From CAZSLO01 sp964608025 (GTDB taxonomy: Bacteria; Chloroflexota; Dehalococcoidia; Lucifugimonadales; CAJWER01): a stretch of DNA of 64,000 nucleotides. The stretch lies in NCBI GenBank assembly GCA_964608025.1, contig CAZSLO010000012.1, positions 1 through 64,000 of the forward strand. The letters are read 5' to 3'. The notes beneath the pieces are model-generated. The model was given only the letters and a program-made list of their open reading frames with translations, made no database searches and was not told the origin of the DNA. Below are positions 32,203-42,082 of the stretch, in pieces; position 1 is the stretch's first letter, and every line of letters begins with the position of its first letter. Both the position numbers and the translations under genes were made by a program.

Positions 32203-33306
32203 TTATGTGGCGTAGTTCACTTCCACACGCCGCCCCGTATTTGCAGATTCATAGGCTGCGTCTATCGTTTGCAGTACCCTGAGAGCGTCTTCTGCTGTTA
32301 GGGCTGGTTCCCGATCGGCATGTATGTCGTAGATGAAGTCTTGAAAGAATTTAAATAACCAGCTTCCAGAGTCCCCTGAAATTCCTGGTGGGCCCGTCGC
32401 AAATTGGTAACTGATAGTCCGTTCTGGAGTATTTGACCAGGCGGAAGAGACACTTTTTACTTCAAGATTAGGGGATCCGATTGGTGTCCAGTTAGCTTCA
32501 CCGTCTATACCTCTATATACTAGCGTTGTATCGTAAACGGTCTTCGTGCTTTGAAGATAGCCAGCGTGCATCGATCCAAATGCGCCATTTTCATACTCGA
32601 ATGCTGCAATTGCGACATCTTCAAGAGGATAGTCTATGATTCCTACTGGACGTCCTGTAATCGCCTGTACGTATTTCACATCGCATCCCATCAGAAATCG
32701 CATTACCTCAAGATAGTGACCTCCAAGCATATGTAGTATCCCGCCTCCCTCATCCTTGTCGCTGTATATGAAGCTGGAGGGTTCTCGGACTCCAGGCTTT
32801 ACCTGGCCCGTGACCATACGGGCTTCCAGATCCAACACCCTACCGAATACACCATCATTAATCATTTGTTTGAGATCTTGCACGACTGGGTTAAATCTAT
32901 GGGGGTAGCCAGGTAGAACCTTGACGCCATTTTGGCGGATGGCGCGGACAAGCCCTATTAGATCCTCAGATTTACGGGCAAACTGCTTCTCCATGAAAAA
33001 ATGTTTGCCTGCTTCTGCAAGCTTGATGCCTACAGATGGAACTTGCGATGGGGGTAAAACTACCCAAGCTACGTCGAAATCTTCTTGCTCGATCAGGTTG
33101 TCAATATTATCGTAGAGATTGGAGCCTGGATGGTGGTGACCGATTGCATCGAGTAAGCTGGAATCGGAATCCTCACAATATGCAACCAGCTTGGCACCCT
33201 CAACATGTCTCAATGTTTCTAAATATCCGTTACCAGATCCGGGTTTACCGGTATGGCCATGCCTCAAGCCAATAAGGGCGATTTTCAAGAATTTGTTCTT
33301 TGCCAA
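32203..33306 (-). CDS. Gfo/Idh/MocA family NAD(P)-dependent oxidoreductase
   Basis: The 367-residue protein has an N-terminal Rossmann fold (KIALIGLRHGHTGKPG) and the dinucleotide-family strand DVAWVVLPPSQVPSVGIKLA. The lysine loop is EKQFARK, equivalent to the usual EKP motif. The C-terminal half is the substrate-binding GFO_IDH_MocA domain. TTG 33306 is preceded by AAGGAG. It is 21 bases downstream of the GNAT gene and probably belongs to the same transcript. The sugar, inositol or other polyol substrate cannot be named. Confidence 0.85.
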   Translation of the reverse strand: MAKNKFLKIALIGLRHGHTGKPGSGNGYLETLRHVEGAKLVAYCEDSDSSLLDAIGHHHPGSNLYDNIDNLIEQEDFDVAWVVLPPSQVPSVGIKLAEAGKHFFMEKQFARKSEDLIGLVRAIRQNGVKVLPGYPHRFNPVVQDLKQMINDGVFGRVLDLEARMVTGQVKPGVREPSSFIYSDKDEGGGILHMLGGHYLEVMRFLMGCDVKYVQAITGRPVGIIDYPLEDVAIAAFEYENGAFGSMHAGYLQSTKTVYDTTLVYRGIDGEANWTPIGSPNLEVKSVSSAWSNTPERTISYQFATGPPGISGDSGSWLFKFFQDFIYDIHADREPALTAEDALRVLQTIDAAYESANTGRRVEVNYAT

Positions 33307-33327
33307 GCTTTTTAACTCCTTTGGGGA

Positions 33328-33816
33328 CTAAAGTTTCTTTATAAAATGGACCTGCCTAACCATTTCCTCAAAACCCATCGAAGTGTAGAGTCCATATCCT
33401 ACTTGGTTGATTTCCAAGGTCTCTATTCTGGCGTGAGTCATACCGGCTTTCACAAAACTGTCTAGCGCGTGATTTATGAGTAGTCGACCAATACCTTTGC
33501 CACGGAACCCTTTTTTTACCGCAATGTTTGGGATGTGGCCTATGCAGGATGCTGTATCTACCCAGGTTGTGATGTAACCAACTACAGAATTTTCAATCTC
33601 TCCAACGTATACGGTACCGGTTTCTCGAGCTACATCTATATCAATATGTTGGATTTTTCGAGATCTCCAATCCTGACTATTGAGTAGGCCGTGACGTTTT
33701 TCAATTATCTGGTCTATAGAGGCACCATCAAAGGCCTCTGCCGTGATCTCTTTTAAGATATCGAGATCAGCGGTCCTGTACGATCGGATTGAGAGAGATT
33801 CAGATTTTTTCTTCAT
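33328..33816 (-). CDS. GNAT-family N-acetyltransferase
   Basis: The 162-residue protein has the GNAT acetyl-CoA-binding signature NIAVKKGFRGKGIGRLLINH (about residues 97-116; R/Q-x-x-G-x-G/A loop). The C-terminal segment LEINQVGYGLYTSMGFEE is typical of RimI-like enzymes. The start overlaps the stop of the CocE-like hydrolase by four bases. The acceptor amine is unknown. Confidence 0.85.
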   Translation of the reverse strand: MKKKSESLSIRSYRTADLDILKEITAEAFDGASIDQIIEKRHGLLNSQDWRSRKIQHIDIDVARETGTVYVGEIENSVVGYITTWVDTASCIGHIPNIAVKKGFRGKGIGRLLINHALDSFVKAGMTHARIETLEINQVGYGLYTSMGFEEMVRQVHFIKKL

Positions 33817-35495
33817 TGGCTAACTATAGGGAGAGTGATTCGTGATGGTCGTTCCAGATCATGGAAGATAGTCTGACATGCCTTTTCCAGAGTAGATTCA
33901 GCGTAATCGTTTCCACCAGTATTATGATTGCGATCAAAATTTGGAAAGTCACTACTGCAGACGTCTACGCGTATTTTGTGACCATGTTTGAAAAGGTTTG
34001 CTGTTGGATTGAGTTCTATGTTGTATTCGTATGGTTTATCTGGCTTGATCAGCGAAGGATTTTCAATTGAATCTCGGTACCTGGCCCTTACTATACCGTA
34101 GCTCAATTCTTGTGCGAAGCCATTTGGCCACACGTCAACTAATCGCACGATAAAATCGGTGTCTTTGGCCGAAGATGACGCCCACAAATTCATAGTGACA
34201 GGGCCTATTATCTCTACGGAATTTTCGAGGGGAGTTGTAGAATATGTGAGTATGTCGGAACGACCATCGAGGATTCGCAGGTCTTGGGGCTCTTGTTGTC
34301 CTTCGGCGGTGTACAGTGTCATTACAGGATCCCGAGGATCATAAACGTACTGGTCCGGTCGTCCTTCATTGGGTTTATTCCAGGTCAAGGTCCCGTCAAC
34401 TGTGAGATAGAGTTGACGATAGGTTGTGCCTGGAATTGGCCAGTTGTCGAAGTTTCTCCATTTGTTTGCGCCCATGACGAAAATTCGGACCGCCGGCCAT
34501 TCAAGAACACCATTGTTTTCTCCTTTTAGGAAGTACGAAAACCAATCGTCTGCAAGATCTAGGTAGGCGATTGTAGCTTCTGGCCCAAAGTCTATTTCAC
34601 CTACCTTTCCGGAAAGCTCGAAGGCTGCATGTGTCCAGGGTCCTACAATTAGTTTAGTTTGGGTTTGAGCCACTTTTGTTGCAGCGTTGGATCTCATGCC
34701 GGTAAAGTGTTTGATAGCTCCAATTTGCTGATCGTACCAGCCGGTGGTGATAAGAGCTGGTACGTCCACACTGCTGTGTTTTTTTAAAAACCCAAAGTGG
34801 TCGGTCGTGTGATTTTCGAGCCAGTTGCGCCAGTGATATCCCATACCGAACATCACTGCGTCAGGGATTTCCATTAAAGGGAGATACCAGAGCCATTTAC
34901 TTCGGTCCAGATTGGACCACAGGAGCTCGGCCTCATCAGTATTTCTAGGTCCAGAGAAGTTCTGTGCTCGAAACCGTAAATCTGGGGACAGGGTATTCAG
35001 CGTCCACCAAAGAACACGACCGAGTCTAAGAACCCCGCTCATTTCCCTGTCGAGCAGATTGGCTGATATTGCCTGTGGCATTATTGTCACAAGATGGGGC
35101 GGTCGTGCATGTGCCAATTCCCATTGGGTCCAACCAACATAAGAACCTCCTATTGTTCCCACTTTTCCACTTGACCAGGGTAGGGAGGCTGACCATTCGA
35201 CACTATCGTATCCATCTTCTGTGTCGCAGTGAGATGCGCTATAAAAGCCTGGCATGAATTTCCCATCTGAAGCGTAGCGGCCCCGGACGTCTTGCACCAC
35301 AACGACATATCCCCGCTCTGCCAATTGGAGATATGTGTCTGTATGGCGGGATTTATCGTAAGGAGTACGGCTCAAAAGGGTAGCAAATCTTCCGGACGAG
35401 TCAGGTCTATAAATGTCAGAACGTAGGATAGTGCCGTCACGTACTTGTAACGGCATGTTCTTTTCTATTGTCACGTTGAAACCTGGGGGAGCCAT
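33813..35495 (-). CDS. CocE/NonD family alpha/beta hydrolase (X-Pro peptidase S15-like)
   Basis: These enzymes hydrolyse esters or amides; cocaine esterase and glutaryl-7-ACA acylase are relatives. The 560-residue protein has the N-terminal MPLQVRDGTILRSDIYRPD, VVQDVRGRYASDGKF, and the nucleophile elbow GTIGGSYVGWTQW with Ser118. A C-terminal jelly-roll-like domain follows (EIIGPVTMNLWASSSAKDTD, DFIVRLVDVWPNG). ATG 35495 follows an AGGTG site. It heads an operon with the GNAT and an oxidoreductase. No signal peptide is visible. Confidence 0.88.
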   Translation of the reverse strand: MAPPGFNVTIEKNMPLQVRDGTILRSDIYRPDSSGRFATLLSRTPYDKSRHTDTYLQLAERGYVVVVQDVRGRYASDGKFMPGFYSASHCDTEDGYDSVEWSASLPWSSGKVGTIGGSYVGWTQWELAHARPPHLVTIMPQAISANLLDREMSGVLRLGRVLWWTLNTLSPDLRFRAQNFSGPRNTDEAELLWSNLDRSKWLWYLPLMEIPDAVMFGMGYHWRNWLENHTTDHFGFLKKHSSVDVPALITTGWYDQQIGAIKHFTGMRSNAATKVAQTQTKLIVGPWTHAAFELSGKVGEIDFGPEATIAYLDLADDWFSYFLKGENNGVLEWPAVRIFVMGANKWRNFDNWPIPGTTYRQLYLTVDGTLTWNKPNEGRPDQYVYDPRDPVMTLYTAEGQQEPQDLRILDGRSDILTYSTTPLENSVEIIGPVTMNLWASSSAKDTDFIVRLVDVWPNGFAQELSYGIVRARYRDSIENPSLIKPDKPYEYNIELNPTANLFKHGHKIRVDVCSSDFPNFDRNHNTGGNDYAESTLEKACQTIFHDLERPSRITLPIVSQ

Positions 35496-35647
35496 CAAAT
35501 CACCTTGGATGAACTTTAGTAGGCTTTCTGGGTCAATGCAACATAATATAGGGATGATAGGGACTTGTTGTCATCCAGATTGATCAATAGGGGATGTTTT
35601 TCTAAATACATTTACAGGTAGATCAGCCAAAATTGGATGTAATTTAT

Positions 35648-35672
35648 TTGAAAATAGCCCCGCTATTTTCAA
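35648..35672 (-). terminator. Hairpin downstream of recG
   Basis: TTGAAAATAG (35648-35657) and CTATTTTCAA (35663-35672) form a perfect 10-bp stem with a 5-base C/G-rich loop. It lies about 60 bases past the recG stop on the minus strand. The continuation ATAAATT is only weakly U-rich, so efficiency is uncertain. Confidence 0.55.
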
Positions 35673-35731
35673 GGGATTGGAAGGGACGCTATCAGCAATA
35701 GATTGAGATTGAATACGATCGAGAGACGAAC

Positions 35732-38188
35732 CTAGCTTATTTCGCTAGGCACCTCAACAGAAGCCTTAGCTAGAAGATCAAATATTGGGCGGTGTTTTCG
35801 TTGAGCCAGACGGGGATCTGAATCCAAGATTCTTATGGCCTCTTGCCGTGCAAGAATGAGGATTTCTTGATCTGTAAGACGTGCGACCTTAAGGTTGGGT
35901 AATCCACTCTGGCGAGTACCCATGTAATCACCTGGGCCACGTAACCCTAGGTCCTGTTCGGATAGCTGGAAACCGTCGTTGATACGCTCAAGTAACTTTA
36001 ATCTTTTACGTGCCTCTTCACCCGGATCGTCAGATAAAAGAAGACAATAACTCTGGTGCTGACCTCTTCCGACACGACCTCGGAATTGATGCAGTTGAGC
36101 TAGACCGAACCGATCCGCCCCGTCGATCAACATGACTGTTGCGTTTGGTACATCGATGCCTACTTCTATAACTGAGGTGGATACAAGGATATCGAGTTTC
36201 CCTTCTTTGAAATTTTTCATTACCTGCTCTTTGTCTCTCAGTGGCATACGACCGTGCATTAGACCCAGATTCAGGTCCGAGAATACCCGGGTAGACAAAT
36301 TCTCGTATTCTTCTGTCGCAGCTCGACTCTGGATAGCCTCAGAACCTTCTATCAATGGGCATACTATGAAAGATTGTCTGCCTGACTCGATCTGTTTTCT
36401 AACGAAGCCATAAGCGACTTCACGACCTGAGGGTTCTATCCAGCGTGTCCTTACGGGATGACGACCTGGTGGCATCTCGTCTATGGTCGATACGTCGAGT
36501 TCACCGTATAACGTTAGGGCTAGGGATCGTGGGATTGGTGTCGCCGACATTGATAATAAGTGGGGACGTGTTCCCCTTTTACGAAGAGAAGATCGTTGAA
36601 TTACACCAAATCGGTGTTGCTCATCCACGACGGCAAATGCGAGTTGGGGTATTTCAACGTCATCTTGGATTATAGCGTGGGTACCGATGACTAGATTTAT
36701 CTCTCCCTGCGATATTTTCTCATGGAGCCGTATCTTGGTTTTACGAGATAGGCTTCCGAGGAGCAATCCCATTCGAATTGGAGTGGAAATACTGTCTATT
36801 CGGGCTTCAGACATTTCATTATCTATGACTGATGCTCGTAGTAGTTGTGAGATAGTTAGGTAGTGTTGCTCTGCAAGCATTTCGGTAGGAGCCATCATGG
36901 CGCCTTGATATCCGTTGGCTATTGCTGTAAGTAGTCCCGATGCTGCAATGACTGTTTTCCCGCTGCCTACGTCTCCTTGAAGAAGGCGGTTCATGGGTTT
37001 AGATTCGCGAAGGTCGCCCAACATCTCGTGTAGAACCCGGTTTTGGGACTTTGTCAGCTCGAACGGTAAAGATTCAAAAAAATTATTTATTCCTTGCTTT
37101 GACGTGTTGAGAGATATACCAGATTCTTTCCTTTGCCAGTCACGTTTGCGGGTTAATACCATTAACTGGAGTAATAACAGTTCGTCGAAAGCAAGTCTGT
37201 GACGCGCGGCTGCCCAGTCTGCTTGGCTATTAGGGTAATGAGCCTGAGTGATGGCGTCCTGAAGGCCTATTACCCCAGTTCGGGTCAAGGAGTCATTTGG
37301 AAGATACTCTGATATCTGTGAAATCGTGGAGTCGAGTGCCTGTTTTATTGCTTTACGAATGGTTTTCTGGGTTAGCCCTTCGGTTGAAGAATAAACAGGA
37401 ACGAGTCGACCGGTGTGTACAAGCTCTTCTTGGTCTTGGTAGGGCTCATATTCTGGATCATCTTTGAAAATAGGCGTTCCTCGATAAGCAGATACTCTTC
37501 CACTTATAACTATTTGGTCACCAGCTTTTAAGGATCTAGCTAGGTAGGGTTCTTGCCTGCCCCGCCTACCGGGTCTGAACCAAGTCGCCCGAGCGTTGCC
37601 CGTCTCGTCACCTAGAACCGCTTGTACAGACCAAGAATTGGGATTTCCCTTCCTTCTAGTTGCAGTCACTTCCCAAACATTTACGATCACGGTTTGTGTC
37701 TCTCCGATTTCTAATTTGTTTATTTTGCGAATTTTTGCGTAATCGTTATGGCGACTTGGAAAGTGGTATACAAGATCAGAGACCGACAAAATCCCAAGTC
37801 GGCCAAGTTTTTTTGCCAGTTGGTCACCAATTCCCTTCAATTTCACGACTTGGTGGTCCAGCTTGATGGCTGGAGATTTCAGAGCGTGTTTAACGGATGT
37901 CTGTACTGGACTATTTTTCGATGAATATGTCGACGACCTTTTATCAAGGGAATCCAGTACTCTCTCTGTAGCACGAGCAACCCAAGATTCACGTTGGACT
38001 GGCGTTAAAATCGAGTAAGGGCCGACATCACCTAGAATTGGTTCGAGGTCGTTCTCCCAGCGTTGCAGCAACTTGTCTAGGCCACCAGCGACAGCACGGT
38101 TTTGGTAGCCTTGGTCCCGCTCCATTTCTAGTATATGTAGTAACGGCTTTATTATTTGGCTGTTTGAGGTCATGAGGTAAACACGCAT
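35732..38188 (-). CDS. recG: ATP-dependent DNA helicase RecG
   Basis: RecG remodels stalled replication forks and Holliday junctions. The 818-residue protein has the wedge/OB region (LVYHFPSRHNDYAKIRKINK), Walker A LLQGDVGSGKTVIA, the DEQH box AVVDEQHRFG, LLSMSATPIPRSLALTLYG and motif VI QFRGRVGRGQHQSYCLL. About 110 extra residues at the N-terminus precede the usual start and recall Chloroflexota RecG proteins. The first ATG is used; ATG 38173 is an alternative. A hairpin lies beyond the stop. Confidence 0.96.
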   Translation of the reverse strand: MRVYLMTSNSQIIKPLLHILEMERDQGYQNRAVAGGLDKLLQRWENDLEPILGDVGPYSILTPVQRESWVARATERVLDSLDKRSSTYSSKNSPVQTSVKHALKSPAIKLDHQVVKLKGIGDQLAKKLGRLGILSVSDLVYHFPSRHNDYAKIRKINKLEIGETQTVIVNVWEVTATRRKGNPNSWSVQAVLGDETGNARATWFRPGRRGRQEPYLARSLKAGDQIVISGRVSAYRGTPIFKDDPEYEPYQDQEELVHTGRLVPVYSSTEGLTQKTIRKAIKQALDSTISQISEYLPNDSLTRTGVIGLQDAITQAHYPNSQADWAAARHRLAFDELLLLQLMVLTRKRDWQRKESGISLNTSKQGINNFFESLPFELTKSQNRVLHEMLGDLRESKPMNRLLQGDVGSGKTVIAASGLLTAIANGYQGAMMAPTEMLAEQHYLTISQLLRASVIDNEMSEARIDSISTPIRMGLLLGSLSRKTKIRLHEKISQGEINLVIGTHAIIQDDVEIPQLAFAVVDEQHRFGVIQRSSLRKRGTRPHLLSMSATPIPRSLALTLYGELDVSTIDEMPPGRHPVRTRWIEPSGREVAYGFVRKQIESGRQSFIVCPLIEGSEAIQSRAATEEYENLSTRVFSDLNLGLMHGRMPLRDKEQVMKNFKEGKLDILVSTSVIEVGIDVPNATVMLIDGADRFGLAQLHQFRGRVGRGQHQSYCLLLSDDPGEEARKRLKLLERINDGFQLSEQDLGLRGPGDYMGTRQSGLPNLKVARLTDQEILILARQEAIRILDSDPRLAQRKHRPIFDLLAKASVEVPSEIS

Positions 38189-38401
38189 ATCATAACCCGG
38201 TGGGGCTTCTCTATGTTTGTCAGATCATGTTTATCTGATGAATTAAGCTAATAAGCAGGTAAAATGCGTGGAAATAGAATGAGATTTACCTTCCCTTGCT
38301 GTGTCTTTATTTCGTGAAAATTTGTTGAAGCAAGCCTACCTTTTAGATATCACATATTTGATTGAGGAACTCTTGGAATTTGGGAAAGAGGAAATAGAAC
38401 T

Positions 38402-39442
38402 ATGAAAACTATATCTGGACATGAATTCCCTCTCATAGAAGTTAGTGGCACTCCATATGAACTTGGATATCAGCACGGTGTTCAAGCATCTTCCCTAGTT
38501 CGTGGCTATCTTGATTGGATCGAGAAGCTCACTGGCAAAACCAGAGATATCCTTTGCAAGAATGCCATGATGTTTTTGCCACAAATAGAGGCTCTCAGCC
38601 CAACTTTAATGGAGGAAATACGTGGCCTTGCGGCGGGTTCTGATATTAGTTTAGATGAAGCCATGTTGTGTCAGGTGCGAGCAGAAGCCGCGCGTATAGG
38701 CGAAGGTGGGTGCACAGGATTCGCCTTGAAAGGTAATGCTACCTTGGATGGAAATCCGCTTGCGGGTCAGAACCAAGATCTGGAGCCAGAATACTCGGAT
38801 GTAGCGATTCTTTTGCGAGTTAAACCTTCTGATGGTAGACCAAGGGCACTGATGTTCACTTTTGCAGGACAGATTGGATATTCAGGATTAAATGAGCATG
38901 GGCTATGCCATTTTGCTAATTCATTATATGGTTTTAAATGGCAAATGGGACTACCACACTACCCAATTAAAAGAATCATGATGGAGAAACGTACTACCGG
39001 GGAGTGTGTTGAACTACTCAGAAATTATCGAACTTGTTCAGCCCATAATGTTGTCATCTGTGATCGAAATGGGAGCATCGAAAATGTCGAGATACGGCCT
39101 GATAGTATCGCCCAATTTGAAGATGATGATTCAGATTGGCGTATTCACACGAATCACTACGTCAGCGAGAAATTTTCTAAATACGAAGATGGCACCTTGG
39201 CAGATTCTTGCGATCGCTTCGATCGTATGAGAATGCTGGTGAAAAACCATTGGGGACAAATCACAGTTGATAGAATAAAGATGCTTCTTGCTGACCATGA
39301 AGGAGATCCGGCGGGAATATGCCGCCACGGTGCTGACGATATGCATTCCATATCTGGATACGTGGCCGAGCCAGCGAAGCGCGTTTTGCATGTACGTCGA
39401 GGCCATGGTTGTATTGGTACATGGCAGTCATATGAAGTGTAG
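38402..39442 (+). CDS. C45-family autoproteolytic acyltransferase/hydrolase
   Basis: The Ntn-hydrolase family C45 includes penicillin acyl-CoA:6-APA acyltransferase; precursors self-cleave before a cysteine that becomes the nucleophile. Here the predicted cleavage is at Gly103/Cys104 in GEGGCTGFAL. The pro-domain carries the family start PLIEVSGTPYELGYQHG. Downstream features are NPLAGQNQDLEP, AGQIGYSGLNEHGLCHFANS and the C-terminal EPAKRVLHVRRGHGC. The 346-residue size fits. The natural amide or ester substrate is unknown. An AGAGG-like site precedes the ATG. Confidence 0.85.
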   Translation: MKTISGHEFPLIEVSGTPYELGYQHGVQASSLVRGYLDWIEKLTGKTRDILCKNAMMFLPQIEALSPTLMEEIRGLAAGSDISLDEAMLCQVRAEAARIGEGGCTGFALKGNATLDGNPLAGQNQDLEPEYSDVAILLRVKPSDGRPRALMFTFAGQIGYSGLNEHGLCHFANSLYGFKWQMGLPHYPIKRIMMEKRTTGECVELLRNYRTCSAHNVVICDRNGSIENVEIRPDSIAQFEDDDSDWRIHTNHYVSEKFSKYEDGTLADSCDRFDRMRMLVKNHWGQITVDRIKMLLADHEGDPAGICRHGADDMHSISGYVAEPAKRVLHVRRGHGCIGTWQSYEV

Positions 39443-39566
39443 ATTGGACAAGTTAATCTTTTCATATTGTTGTACCAACAAACAGGTACGCTATTTTTAG
39501 ATCGTTCTGGATTTACAGTAACCACGGGGCTATAATTGGATTGCCATATCTTAGAGGTTAGAAATC

Positions 39567-40223
39567 GTGAGTGAGTTCTTTACTCTAGCCCCGACGCTTC
39601 TCCTAGCGATTTTAGTGGGATATTTGCTGGGTTCATTGCCCACTGCAAAGCTTATCAGCAGCAGGCTTGGTGTGGATATTTTCGAGACGGGTACGGGGTT
39701 GCCAGGTGCAGCAAACGTACTCCGTAGTGTTGGTAAAGTACCAGCAGGTTTTGTGCTTTTGGGTGACATGGGCAAGGGGACTCTTGCGATCTTGGCAGCC
39801 ATGTATATCGGTATCGAAATGACGTGGTTGTTATTCCCTGCTTTCGCTGTCGTTTTAGGACATTGGTGTCCTATTTTCGCTAGATTTCGAGGTGGAGATG
39901 GATTGGCCACAATTGGTGGCGCTACTATAGCTTTGTTTCCTGTGGTTGGCACTATATCAGTGGTCGTGGGAATGGTTGTGGCCTTGGGAGGACAGCGATT
40001 GCCGTACAGCTCTCTACTCAGCATAGTGTTCTGCTATGGAACTCTTATCCCACTAAATATGGCGTATGGCGGAAATACTTTAATGGCAGTAGGGTTGGGA
40101 GGAATAGCTAGTCTGGTTCTGTCCCATGCCCTACTTGGACACAGACGCCGTCGTGATATGTCTAGATGGGATAATTTGCTAATCGACGAAATTGTGATAT
40201 CGGAACGATCGAGCTCTACATAG
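39567..40223 (+). CDS. Divergent PlsY-like glycerol-3-phosphate acyltransferase homologue
   Basis: PlsY acylates glycerol 3-phosphate from acyl-phosphate in the inner membrane. The 218-residue protein has the five-span layout and the three loop motifs in altered form: GTGLPGAANVLR (usual GSGNxGATNVLR), DMGKG (usual DxxKG), and CPIFARFRGGDGLAT (usual FKGGKGVAT, so the GGKG lysine is Asp111). A basic and acidic cytosolic tail follows residue 185. The start is GTG 39567 after AGAGG. Given the changed motifs it may be a paralogue with a different acceptor; the true PlsY may lie elsewhere. Confidence 0.78.
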   Translation: MSEFFTLAPTLLLAILVGYLLGSLPTAKLISSRLGVDIFETGTGLPGAANVLRSVGKVPAGFVLLGDMGKGTLAILAAMYIGIEMTWLLFPAFAVVLGHWCPIFARFRGGDGLATIGGATIALFPVVGTISVVVGMVVALGGQRLPYSSLLSIVFCYGTLIPLNMAYGGNTLMAVGLGGIASLVLSHALLGHRRRRDMSRWDNLLIDEIVISERSSST

Positions 40224-40396
40224 TCACAAGGCTAATCTATTCACAATTCAGTTTATTGGCTTATCTTTTTCAGGCCCTTGGGCCGTCTTTTGCCGAAAGC
40301 CTATTCTAGCGAGTTCAATTTTTATTGTTAAGGAAAAATTCCAAAAAAATGGATCTGATTCAACTGGCTTACAACCTTAAAATTTAAGAGGTAAAA

Positions 40397-42067
40397 ATGG
40401 CTAGGATGACTGGTAAAAAGGCTTTAATGGATATGTTGGAAACTGAAGGTGTCCAACATATTTTTGGAAATCCTGGGACTAGCGAGACTCCAATTATGGA
40501 TGAACTCGAAAACCATCCGAAGCTGAACTATTCCTTGGTGCTTCAGGAGGGAGTGGCACTGGGTATGGCTGACGGCTATGCCCGTGCAACAGGGAAGCCG
40601 TCGTTTGTGAATCTTCATATAGAAACGGGATTAGCTAATGGGATTAGTCTTCTCCACAACGCTAATGAAGGTGGCACACCTTTAGTTCTGAGTGCGGGAA
40701 ACTTGGATATAAGGGAGCTAGCACGTGGACGGACAGAGTTAGCGGAGATGGTTCGACTTTTTACTAAATTCACTGCCGAAGCTACGCACCCTGAGCAAGT
40801 TCCAGGACTCGTACGAAGAGCCTTCAATGAAGCTAAGACTCCGCCTACTGGCCCAACCTTCGTATCGTTTTCTGCAAATTCTCTTGATGATGAAGGGGAG
40901 ATGGATATATATCCCTCGCCTACAGGATATTTCAAAATACCCCCAGATAGGAAAGCAATAGAGGACGCTGCTGACATACTTGGATCTGCTGATAATCCCA
41001 TCATGGTGGTGGGAGATCGGGTTGCCCAATCAGGTGCAACTGCCGAGGCTGTGAGTGTCGCAGAGTCGCTGGGGGCTCCTGTTTATGCCTCGTCTTACTC
41101 AGAGATGAATTTTCCGACATCCCACGATCTATATTTGGGTGGTATCAGGCTCGGATTCCCAGAAGCCGTAGGTATACTCAGAGATGCCGATGTTGTTTTG
41201 GCTGTAGGTAAGATGAATTCCGGGTACTACATGTTTTCTGAACCTATCATGCGATTTTTCAATTCGGATGCACGACTCGTTCATCTGGACGTAGACTCAT
41301 CTGGTGTGGGCTCTTATCTACCGACCCAGGTAGGACTTATTGCTGACCCAAAGATAGCTCTTTCAGAGCTTGGTAACGCCCTAGAGGCTACGATGTCAGG
41401 ATCGGCCAAGGAATCAGCGAAGGGACGACGGGCAACAATAGGATTACAAAAACAATCCCAACGTATTTCCGTTGCAAAGAGACTCAAAGAGAGATGGGAT
41501 GTTAAGCCCATGTCTGCGGAGCGAATGATGGCAGAGGTAGCCGGAGTACTTCCACGAGATACCATTATTATTAATGACGCTGTCACTTCAACTACAGCAT
41601 TGCTAGATGCGATGGAATTCGAGGCGCCAGGTAGTATATATGGAGGCAGAGGTGGGGCCTTGGGTTGGGGAATGGGTGGGGCGCTTGGTGTGAAGATGGC
41701 AAATCCCAATAGACCCGTTGTAGCGATCGATGGTGATGGGAGTGCGATGATGACCATTCAGGGTCTTTGGACCGCAGCCAACGAGAATTTACCCGTGGTA
41801 TACCTTGTGTGCAACAACTCGACGTACCGGGTTTTAAAGTTAAACATGGATTTATACAAGGAACATGTTTTAGATATTCCGAACCCCGAAAGCAAGTATC
41901 TGGGGATGGATTTCCCACTGCGACCGAATATTGCGGAAATTGCACAAGGAATGGGTATTTATGGAAGGAGGATAGAAGATCCAGCGGAACTCGGATTTGC
42001 AGTGAAAGACGCTCTAGATCTTGGCAAGCCAGCTTTACTCGATGTGATTATAGACGGGACAGTCTAG
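40397..42067 (+). CDS. Thiamine-diphosphate-dependent enzyme (benzoylformate decarboxylase / acetolactate synthase type)
   Basis: The 556-residue protein has the three-domain ThDP layout. The N-terminal Pyr domain contains FGNPGTSETPIMDEL and catalytic Glu51 in VLQEGVALGMADGYARATG. A central TPP_M domain follows. The C-terminal PP domain has the GDGSAMMTIQGLWTAANENL cofactor motif (about 452-471) followed by VCNNSTY. It resembles MdlC-type decarboxylases and other orphan acetolactate-synthase-like proteins more than IlvB. The substrate is open: 2-keto acid decarboxylation or carboligation. It is 16 bases from dinB. Confidence 0.85.
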   Translation: MARMTGKKALMDMLETEGVQHIFGNPGTSETPIMDELENHPKLNYSLVLQEGVALGMADGYARATGKPSFVNLHIETGLANGISLLHNANEGGTPLVLSAGNLDIRELARGRTELAEMVRLFTKFTAEATHPEQVPGLVRRAFNEAKTPPTGPTFVSFSANSLDDEGEMDIYPSPTGYFKIPPDRKAIEDAADILGSADNPIMVVGDRVAQSGATAEAVSVAESLGAPVYASSYSEMNFPTSHDLYLGGIRLGFPEAVGILRDADVVLAVGKMNSGYYMFSEPIMRFFNSDARLVHLDVDSSGVGSYLPTQVGLIADPKIALSELGNALEATMSGSAKESAKGRRATIGLQKQSQRISVAKRLKERWDVKPMSAERMMAEVAGVLPRDTIIINDAVTSTTALLDAMEFEAPGSIYGGRGGALGWGMGGALGVKMANPNRPVVAIDGDGSAMMTIQGLWTAANENLPVVYLVCNNSTYRVLKLNMDLYKEHVLDIPNPESKYLGMDFPLRPNIAEIAQGMGIYGRRIEDPAELGFAVKDALDLGKPALLDVIIDGTV

Positions 42068-42082
42068 GCACCGGAGCATTTC

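Noticed and set aside
40273..40291. GGCC/GGCC hairpin with TCTTTT after the plsY-like gene
   Set aside because: The stem is only four to five bases; too weak to call a terminator.
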